From: Clostridia bacterium
GTDB taxonomy: Bacteria; Bacillota; Clostridia; Oscillospirales; Acutalibacteraceae
Assembly (NCBI GenBank): GCA_024689165.1
Contig: JAILDS010000029.1
Span: 1-5,584, forward strand
DNA length: 5,584 nucleotides
Direction of reading: 5' to 3'
In this document: positions 1 to 4,748 of the stretch, piece after piece
Layout of the letters: the number at the start of each line of letters is the position of its first letter
Numbering within the stretch: the first letter of the stretch is position 1
Position numbers and translations under genes: made by a program
Notes under the pieces: model-generated
Seen by the model: only the letters and a program-made list of their open reading frames with translations
Database searches by the model: none
What the model was told of the DNA's origin: nothing

Positions 1-236
1 AAGCGGAAGGGGAGTACGCCTACACGCTTCAGGCGGAGTACGAAAACGGCTACGCACCTGAGGAGCCCGTGACGGTAACGGTTACTGTCAGCTTCCCGCA
101 GGAGGAGACCGACGACGGGCCCGACGATACGGGCGACGAAGGCGACCCGGCATCGGAAAGCCTGCTGCAAAGACTTTTCAGTAAGCTCAAAGAATTCTTC
201 CGGAAACTGCTTGAGCTGCTGGGAATACGAAACTGA
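1..236 (+). CDS. C-terminal end of a probable secreted protein (5' end outside window)
   Basis: Codons run in the frame starting at base 3 and end at TGA 234-236, giving 77 residues with no start in view. The visible part has three zones. The first is a beta-strand-like stretch with alternating Val/Thr (PVTVTVTVSFP), which looks like the last strand of an Ig-like or fibronectin-like domain. The second is an acidic, Gly/Asp-rich linker (about residues 33-51). The last is a terminal helix of about 25 residues with leucine, phenylalanine and lysine on alternating faces (LLQRLFSKLKEFFRKLLELLG). From memory, short amphipathic tails of this type close many large secreted proteins of gut clostridia, but their role is not known to me. 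The product is probably extracellular. The main function cannot be told from this fragment. It converges on the leftward dockerin gene and shares a terminator with it. Confidence 0.8.
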   Translation, partial: AEGEYAYTLQAEYENGYAPEEPVTVTVTVSFPQEETDDGPDDTGDEGDPASESLLQRLFSKLKEFFRKLLELLGIRN

Positions 237-263
237 TCGGATACGGTCCGGGTTCGGCTCAGT

Positions 264-311
264 AAAAAATCACATCAATAACCCCCGCCGTGCGGCGGGG
301 GTTTGTTGATG
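264..311. terminator. Bidirectional rho-independent terminator between convergent genes
   Basis: A 10-bp GC-rich stem, AACCCCCGCC (280-289) with GGCGGGGGTT (294-303), closes a GTGC loop. An outer helix, CATCAA (273-278) with TTGATG (306-311), extends it across a small internal loop. On the minus strand the stem is followed three bases later by six T residues (269-264), the canonical form for ending the leftward dockerin gene, whose stop lies 56 bases upstream. On the plus strand the stem runs into TTTGTT, a weaker tail that could end the rightward gene stopping at 236. Confidence 0.85.
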
Positions 312-366
312 CATGGACGCGTCCTGCATGATCGGCGGCGCGGAGCCGGAAACGCGATGCGGCTTG

Positions 367-1992
367 TCAGTCTCTGTCTATCCAGCCCACGAAGCCCTCG
401 GTGTACTGGTCGTCGGTTATCGGGGTGTAGCGGGTCTGTTCGGTGCCGATGTCGTCAAGGAAGCCGTCGTACGCGCGGTAGATCTCGCCTGTTTCCGTGT
501 CGTACACGCGCTCGTATTCGCCAAGCATGTCGGAGCGTTTTTCCTGGATGATGGTGTCGTCGTGGTCCCTTTCCTCAAAAGCCTGAAGGATGGGGTCGGT
601 GTCGTTGATCGTCGAGGAATCCGGCGTGGAAGAGCTGCTCAGATAGGAGCGCCACTCCTGGATATAATAATCGGTATAAGCGAAGGACGCGAAGATCTGC
701 GACATGATCGGATCCCAGCCCACGAGTTCGCCGAGAGGCGCCCACTGCGTGAAGGTGCAGTTGATTTCCCACATGCCGTAGTTGTGAAGGCCGTAGTAAT
801 CGTATACGTCGGGAGACTCCATGATGACCGCGGAATAAATGCCCTCTCCTTCCTTGCCGTCCTCGGTGAAGGTCGCGTAAAGGGCCTGATAATCGCGTAT
901 CGGGTCGGTGGGGCGGTACGACTGCAGCAGGTCCTTGTTCGAGGGTACGCACGAATTCTCTACGGTGAAACGCTCCGTGGTCTCGGAGTAGAGGGTCTCG
1001 AAGTACTCCTGGACCGTACCGTCGGTCAGGGCATAATACACGCCGAGGGTCTGCACCATGGTCGGGTCCTTAGCCGCGTAAGCGTGATCGATGTTGTATA
1101 CGCCCGCAGTTCCGTCCGCGGTGGTCGCTTTCCACTCGAGGCTCTGGGCGTTCCCCTGCCATTCCACTTCCCAGCCCTTGGGGATGCGGAGAGTGAAATA
1201 CGGACCGCTCCAGTCCTCCCATTCGACGTCCGTCCAGGCGGCTTTTCTGACGTTTATTTCCGGCAGAGCCGCAGAAGTGTCGGGCTCCGGTTCAGCGGTG
1301 GTGTCCGGCACGGGTTCCGCAGTAGTGTCGGGCTCAGGCTCCGCGGAAGTGTCGGGTACCGGCTCCGCAGTGGTGTCCGGAACGGGCTCCGCGGTAGTGT
1401 CGGGTACGGGCTCTGCGGTGGTGTCCGGTACGGGTTCCGCCGTGGTGTCGGGCACGGGCTCCGCGGTAGTGTCGGGCACGGGCTCCGCGGTAGTGTCCGG
1501 TACGGGTTCCGCGGTAGTGTCGGGCACGGGGTCGGCGGTAGTATCGGGTACGGGTTCTGCGGTGGTGTCCGGCACGGGCTCTGCCGTGGTATCGGGCTCT
1601 GCAGTGGTGTCCGGAACGGGTTCCGCTGTAGTGTCCGGTACCGGCTCCGCGGTAGTGTCGGGCTCGGGCTCTGAAACGGTGCTTCCGGCGCCTTCGTCAA
1701 CGTTTATCGTGACCGGCTCTTCAAGCGATACGGCCGTGCGCAGGGCGCATCTCGCGTCCGCGGGGGTAATGAAGCCGTCGCGGTCAACGTCCGCAAGCTC
1801 CATAGAGGTATCGTTGAAGACGTTTTCAAGCCCTACGGTATAGCGCAGTATGAGCCTTGCGTCCGCAGGCGAGACGTCTCCGCTGAGGTCGACGTCGCCG
1901 AGCGTGTAAACTGACGCGCCGCTCATGAACACGGCTGCGCAGGAAACGATCAGCAGAACAAAAACGCACGCGAACGAGATATATTTTTTCAT
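367..1992 (-). CDS. Secreted protein with N-terminal dockerin, 17x octapeptide linker and clostridial C-terminal module
   Basis: 541 residues. The ATG at 1992-1990 follows AGGAGG (2004-1999) with a 6-base spacer. Residues 1-26 form a signal peptide (KK, then a hydrophobic run). Cleavage after SGA near residue 26 is likely, but IVSC (15-18) also fits a lipobox, so a lipoprotein is possible. Residues 32-91 form a type I dockerin with two calcium loops: D33/D35/S37/D39/D44 and D68/D70/D72/D79, each followed by an ADAR helix. Residues 112-244 are octapeptide repeats. The C-terminal module (about 250-541) contains a 'FTLRIPKGWEV' segment, an aromatic-rich middle, and a tail with YDTETGEIYRAYDG. 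From memory, similar segments occur in unnamed extracytoplasmic proteins of gut clostridia; no function is known to me. The dockerin predicts binding to a cohesin, which is not seen here. It lies 57 bases after the DUF4838-type gene and is probably co-transcribed with it. Confidence 0.9.
   Translation of the reverse strand: MKKYISFACVFVLLIVSCAAVFMSGASVYTLGDVDLSGDVSPADARLILRYTVGLENVFNDTSMELADVDRDGFITPADARCALRTAVSLEEPVTINVDEGAGSTVSEPEPDTTAEPVPDTTAEPVPDTTAEPDTTAEPVPDTTAEPVPDTTADPVPDTTAEPVPDTTAEPVPDTTAEPVPDTTAEPVPDTTAEPVPDTTAEPVPDTTAEPVPDTSAEPEPDTTAEPVPDTTAEPEPDTSAALPEINVRKAAWTDVEWEDWSGPYFTLRIPKGWEVEWQGNAQSLEWKATTADGTAGVYNIDHAYAAKDPTMVQTLGVYYALTDGTVQEYFETLYSETTERFTVENSCVPSNKDLLQSYRPTDPIRDYQALYATFTEDGKEGEGIYSAVIMESPDVYDYYGLHNYGMWEINCTFTQWAPLGELVGWDPIMSQIFASFAYTDYYIQEWRSYLSSSSTPDSSTINDTDPILQAFEERDHDDTIIQEKRSDMLGEYERVYDTETGEIYRAYDGFLDDIGTEQTRYTPITDDQYTEGFVGWIDRD
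1261..1659 (-). repeat. 24-bp tandem repeat encoding 17 DTTAEPVP units
   Basis: In-frame repeats encode residues 112-244 of the dockerin protein. The unit is DTTAEPVP. Variants are one shortened six-residue unit (DTTAEP, third), one DTTADPVP (sixth), two ending in EPEP (14th and 16th) and a degenerate last unit, DTSAALP. Thymine/adenine and cytosine/guanine changes sit mostly at third codon positions while the protein is nearly constant. This suggests selection on the peptide rather than very recent copying. The product is an extended, acidic, Pro/Thr-rich linker with many Thr residues that could be O-glycosylated. Copy number may vary between strains. Confidence 0.95.
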
Positions 1993-2050
1993 TCCGATCC
2001 TCCTATTTGATACATTTATATTACGGAAGAAAACAGCTTCTGGCGCAGGT

Positions 2051-3946
2051 TTATGACCGCGTCATGTTGTATATCCACGCGACGAGACCGAAGAGTGGCG
2101 GGAAGCGCTCGGCGAGCTTGTTGATCTTGATCATTTCCGCGACGCTCTCGTTTTCTTCCGCGCCGACGTGCCATCTGTCCGGCACGGCGTAGCGGATGAC
2201 GTCGGGAGCTATCTCGTCGAGGTTTTCATAGGTGAATTCCTGAAGAAGCGTGACCCCGTGTGCGCGCAGATCGTCGAACAGCTTTTCGCATTCGTCGGCG
2301 CGGTTCCATGAGAAGAACGAGAACTCGCTTTTGCCTGCGTTGGCCTTCCACCAGCGCCATGAAAGCTCGCTCCTTTCAAGGTTCGCAAGCTGCTGGTCGG
2401 TCTCGGCAAGCTCTTCGGCGGTCTTCCAGTAGTGGTTTATGAGCGCGGCGGTAAGAGAAGATATGGGTCTCATGCACGACCATGAGCCGTACCAGATGTT
2501 CATATGGCCGTCGTAGCTGCCCGACTGCTTCGTGTATATGTCAAGGACCTTGCGGACGTATTTTCCGCCGGGGCCGTAGTACGCGTCGAGGAAGCCGTCT
2601 ATCTCGCTGTCAAGGTCGCAGTACGGGTCCTGAAGGCATTTCGCGATCATATAGGCGCGAAGCTCGCCGAATTCCGTGTCGCACGAGTCGATGAAGTAGT
2701 TGCCCTCGACGAAAACGCCCTTGACGTTGTGTTCATAAAGGATCTGTATGTTCTTCTGTATCCTGCCGAAATCGGGGAAGACGTTGCAGGGATGCAGGAA
2801 GTGGGTCGCGTAATCCCAGGTGTAGATCCTCCCGCAGATCTTCGACCAGTCTTCAAGGTCCCTGAGGTATTCCTTGTTGCAGTCCGCGTCGAAGGCGTGG
2901 GCCTGGCAGCAGTCGATGGAGCAGATGCGGATTATCACGTTGTCGCGCGGCTTGATGTTTTGCGGCGCAGCCTGGGTGTACTGATAGGCGAAGGTGTCCA
3001 CGGCGACGTTGTCATAACCTGCTTCGGCCACCGCGTCGGCGATCTGATTGACGAAATTCACCATCGTCGCGGAATGCCTGCCGCCGTGGGCAGCCTCAAA
3101 CGCGGCGCAGTTTTCGCACTCGCAGTAATTCTGGTTGTCGTTCTGCGTAACGGAAACGATCTGGAGCGAGGCGTTCGGGTCGTGCCTGTCGCGCAGGATC
3201 GCAAGGACGTTCGCGGTGGCGATGGCCAGAACGTCGGGGTTCGTCAGGCAGGGCTGGTCGACCGTTCTCTCTCCATCGTGGAGGGCAAGATATTCGGGGT
3301 GCGAATCCTTGTAGCTCGCTGTTTCGCAAAGGCCGCCGATAGTATGGCAGAAGCCGCCGAGATAATTGACGGAGCCGCCCATTTCAGCCGGGATATACCT
3401 GTTCGCGCCGTTCGTCAGGCCGTTCGCCATTGCGTATTCCGTGTTGTGAGGACTGCGCCAGTCGGTGTCCGTGCTCTCGAAGAATGGCTCGTAAACAATG
3501 TCCGTACCGGCCGGAACGGCTATGCTCTGCGCCTTCGGCATGACCGTTATCGCGGAGGTGTAGACCTTGCGGGAGCAGAACTGCTCAAGGAAACGGTATA
3601 CGCCTGCCTGCAGTCCGCGCTGCGCCGTGCCGTTGATATGCACGCAGCCGTTGATGACCTCGATCCTGTAACCGTTGTCGGCGACGCCGGAGACGTCGGT
3701 CCCCGAGGCGGAGCCTATGGCTATAAAGCTGCCCTGCGCGGAGGTCGTCAGGGAGATCTGTGCGTCGAATATCTCGCTCAGGCAGGACGCGAGCTTTTCG
3801 GCGGCGAAGCTTTCATAGCTTGTGGGGGATTCCGGGACGAGCACGGACCACGACGAGTCTACGGTCACGTCGCCCGAAGCCATCGCCGCAGGAGCCGCGG
3901 CGAACAGCAGGCATAGCGTGAGAATGATACAGACGGTTTTTTTCAT
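2051..3946 (-). CDS. Secreted DUF4838-type glycoside-hydrolase-like protein
   Basis: 631 residues. I chose the ATG at 3946-3944 because it has a Shine-Dalgarno at 3959-3953 and begins a clean signal peptide (KK, hydrophobic core, cleavage near AMA at 21-23). An in-frame ATG at 4099 would add 51 basic residues and lies upstream of the promoter. Residues about 27-145 resemble the N-terminal domain seen before alpha-glucuronidase and hexosaminidase barrels, with NGYRIEV and a GLQAGVYRFLEQF helix. The following region (about 150-500) looks like a barrel and carries SVTQNDNQNYCECENC (265-280), which I recall as typical of DUF4838 proteins. Acidic candidates include E414 in FVEGNYF and D378 in TWDYA, but I cannot assign catalysis. 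The mature protein is rich in cysteine (about 20), including CxCxxC at 275-280. It is likely extracellular and glycan-related; substrate unknown. It is the first gene of a probable two-gene operon. Confidence 0.85.
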   Translation of the reverse strand: MKKTVCIILTLCLLFAAAPAAMASGDVTVDSSWSVLVPESPTSYESFAAEKLASCLSEIFDAQISLTTSAQGSFIAIGSASGTDVSGVADNGYRIEVINGCVHINGTAQRGLQAGVYRFLEQFCSRKVYTSAITVMPKAQSIAVPAGTDIVYEPFFESTDTDWRSPHNTEYAMANGLTNGANRYIPAEMGGSVNYLGGFCHTIGGLCETASYKDSHPEYLALHDGERTVDQPCLTNPDVLAIATANVLAILRDRHDPNASLQIVSVTQNDNQNYCECENCAAFEAAHGGRHSATMVNFVNQIADAVAEAGYDNVAVDTFAYQYTQAAPQNIKPRDNVIIRICSIDCCQAHAFDADCNKEYLRDLEDWSKICGRIYTWDYATHFLHPCNVFPDFGRIQKNIQILYEHNVKGVFVEGNYFIDSCDTEFGELRAYMIAKCLQDPYCDLDSEIDGFLDAYYGPGGKYVRKVLDIYTKQSGSYDGHMNIWYGSWSCMRPISSLTAALINHYWKTAEELAETDQQLANLERSELSWRWWKANAGKSEFSFFSWNRADECEKLFDDLRAHGVTLLQEFTYENLDEIAPDVIRYAVPDRWHVGAEENESVAEMIKINKLAERFPPLFGLVAWIYNMTRS

Positions 3947-3952
3947 TTGTTT

Positions 3953-3959
3953 CACCTCT
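3953..3959 (-). promoter_or_regulatory. Ribosome binding site fixing the DUF4838-type gene start
   Basis: On the minus strand AGAGGTG is followed by a 6-base A-rich spacer and ATG. This decides for the start at 3946 over longer in-frame options. The same AGAGGTGA core precedes rpsO in the opposite direction. Confidence 0.85.
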
Positions 3960-3982
3960 GTTTTTTCTTGTATTACCTTTTG

Positions 3983-4011
3983 ATGATACCGCGAAAAACG
4001 GGATTTGTCAA
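3983..4011 (-). promoter_or_regulatory. Sigma-A-type promoter of the DUF4838-dockerin operon
   Basis: Minus strand: TTGACA (4011-4006), a spacer of exactly 17 bases, then TATCAT (3988-3983). The -35 is perfect and the -10 matches five of six. Transcription would start near 3976, leaving a leader of about 30 bases before the ATG at 3946. It is back to back with the rpsO promoter, with 44 bases between the two -35 boxes. Confidence 0.8.
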
Positions 4012-4055
4012 GCCGCGTCCTGCCGCGGCGTTTCGGTCTTTTTCGGAAAAAACTC

Positions 4056-4084
4056 TTGCAAGTTTTTGTTGAATATGTTATTAT
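4056..4084 (+). promoter_or_regulatory. Sigma-A-type promoter of rpsO
   Basis: TTGCAA (4056-4061), a 17-base spacer, then TATTAT (4079-4084). The predicted start, about seven bases downstream near 4091, falls exactly where the structured rpsO leader begins, which supports both calls. Confidence 0.8.
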
Positions 4085-4091
4085 GCGAAGA

Positions 4092-4181
4092 CCGATCACT
4101 CGGTTGCAGGCGTTCGTGGGCGCCGACGCGCCCGTTCACCTCAGCCGCTGCCGGGTGATACGGAATTCAACAAGAGGTGAA
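4092..4181 (+). promoter_or_regulatory. Candidate S15 autoregulatory leader RNA with Shine-Dalgarno pseudoknot
   Basis: The rpsO 5' leader can fold into a long imperfect helix pairing 4092-4111 with 4144-4163. Its parts are CCG/CGG, a bulged A4160, ATCACUCGGU/GCCGGGUGAU (with U4100-G4154 and U4104-G4150 wobbles), a U-U mismatch, GC/GC, a bulged A4108 and GGC/GCC. Inside the loop is a hairpin, GGGCGC (4118-4123) with GCGCCC (4128-4133). The single-stranded TTCACCTC (4135-4142) next to it is a perfect 8-base complement of GAGGTGAA (4174-4181), the rpsO Shine-Dalgarno. That pairing would make an H-type pseudoknot blocking ribosome access. S15 is known to repress its own mRNA through such structures in E. 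coli, and other S15 leader folds are known in Firmicutes. That this one binds S15 is an inference. Confidence 0.65.
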
Positions 4182-4185
4182 AAAA

Positions 4186-4449
4186 ATGACTCAAGCCGAA
4201 AAAACCGAGATCATGGCGAAGTACGCCGCTCACGAGGGCGACACGGGTTCTCCCGAGGTCCAGATAGCCGTCCTTACCAAAAGGATCGCGGACCTTACCG
4301 AGCACCTTAAAGCCAACCCGAAGGACCATCATTCCCGCAGAGGACTGTACATGATGGTCGGCCGCAGGCGCAACCTGCTTGGTTATCTCCAGAGGGTCGA
4401 TATCGAGAGATACCGCGCTATCGTCGAAAAGCTCGGTCTGAGAAGGTAA
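4186..4449 (+). CDS. rpsO: 30S ribosomal protein S15
   Basis: 87 residues, close to the 89 of E. coli S15. S15 binds 16S rRNA early in assembly of the small-subunit platform, and in several bacteria it represses its own translation. Conserved blocks are visible: GDTGSPEVQIA (18-28), the LTEHLKANPKDHHSRRGL helix-turn with H40, D47 and S50 that contact rRNA in the family, the basic GRRRNLLGYL (59-68), and the C-terminal EKLGLRR. I use ATG 4186, with AGAGGTG (4173-4179) six bases upstream. The in-frame GTG at 4177 is part of that Shine-Dalgarno and would add only three residues (MKK). The gene is followed by pnp, the usual bacterial order. Confidence 0.98.
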   Translation: MTQAEKTEIMAKYAAHEGDTGSPEVQIAVLTKRIADLTEHLKANPKDHHSRRGLYMMVGRRRNLLGYLQRVDIERYRAIVEKLGLRR

Positions 4450-4459
4450 GTCAACAAAA

Positions 4460-4607
4460 GGGATCCGGAATGCGGGATCCGGGATCGAAGGCGCCGCTCT
4501 GCGGCGGCCGGGAACGTCCTGCCGGACTTCGGCGGCGGTTCCCGGCGCGGACTGAGTCCGTTGCCTCGTTTCCGGATTCCGGATTCATGATTCCGCATCA
4601 AAAAAAG
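4460..4607. repeat. Imperfect inverted repeat enclosing three hairpins (candidate non-autonomous element or structured RNA)
   Basis: Between rpsO and pnp, the left arm 4462-4486 matches the reverse complement of the right arm 4575-4599 at 19 of 25 bases, or 21 of 25 pairs in RNA counting G-U. The left arm also contains GGGATCCGG twice, 14 bases apart (4460 and 4474). Between the arms, three hairpins lie almost end to end. They are CGCCGC/GCGGCG (4492-4506), a 9-bp stem GCCGGGAAC/GTTCCCGGC (4507-4546) with an inner GTCC/GGAC, and CGGA/TCCG (4548-4560). The whole folds as a closed multi-branch junction. TCAACAAAAG (4451-4460) and TCAAAAAAAG (4598-4607) flank it as a near-direct repeat (9 of 10). 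No protein-coding capacity is evident. It could be a MITE or REP-like repeat, or a structured intergenic RNA in the rpsO transcript. Confidence 0.55.
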
Positions 4608-4634
4608 CGGCGAAGGGTTTTAGCGGTGAACAAA

Positions 4635-4677
4635 GCGCCCCGGTCCGGGCGCCGGGCGTTCTGACGCCCGCGTTTTT
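4635..4677 (+). terminator. rpsO terminator preceded by a second hairpin
   Basis: CGGGCGT (4653-4659) and ACGCCCG (4664-4670) form a 7-bp stem with a TCTG loop, followed two bases later by five T residues (4673-4677). Immediately upstream, GCGCCC (4635-4640) pairs with GGGCGC (4647-4652). This probably ends much of the rpsO transcription, with read-through into pnp possible. Confidence 0.75.
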
Positions 4678-4748
4678 GTCCGGGGACAGTTCGATTCGGG
4701 ACGTTTTGTTCATGGTTAAAGCTCCGAACCGCGGAAAGAGGTACATTG
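4678..4748 (+). promoter_or_regulatory. pnp upstream region with ribosome binding site
   Basis: AGAGG at 4737-4741 lies seven bases before the pnp ATG and is a good Shine-Dalgarno. Upstream is a short inverted repeat, TGTCC/GGACA (4677-4688, two-base centre). I see no convincing -35/-10 pair. A weak TGGTTAAAG (4713-4721) could be an extended -10. pnp may therefore rely partly on read-through from rpsO. Confidence 0.5.

Noticed and set aside
1261..1659. CRISPR array
   Set aside because: Regular 24-bp repeats lack unique spacers and encode an in-frame peptide linker.
313..1674. Long open frame of 453 codons on the plus strand opposite the dockerin gene
   Set aside because: It is antisense to a well-supported gene. 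Its length comes from the 24-bp repeat keeping every frame free of stops. The translation is low-complexity (GSVGYGLRG-like) and has no ribosome binding site.
1091..1843. Plus-strand frame encoding a TGSAVVSG repeat protein
   Set aside because: It is another shadow of the same tandem repeat, with no start signals and no domain.
2504..3916. 470-codon plus-strand frame opposite the DUF4838-type gene
   Set aside because: The minus-strand gene has a promoter, ribosome binding site, signal peptide and family motifs. The plus frame has none and reflects GC-rich codon bias.
3947..4099. N-terminal extension of the DUF4838-type protein from an ATG at 4099
   Set aside because: It would put 51 basic residues before a normal signal peptide and start upstream of the predicted promoter. 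The ATG at 3946 has a proper Shine-Dalgarno.
4177..4185. GTG start for rpsO adding MKK
   Set aside because: The GTG lies inside the Shine-Dalgarno AGAGGTG used by the ATG at 4186, and S15 proteins normally begin at the MTQAEK-like position.
4707..4721. Promoter for pnp (TGGTTAAAG as extended -10)
   Set aside because: Only three of six -10 bases match and there is no good -35 at the right distance.
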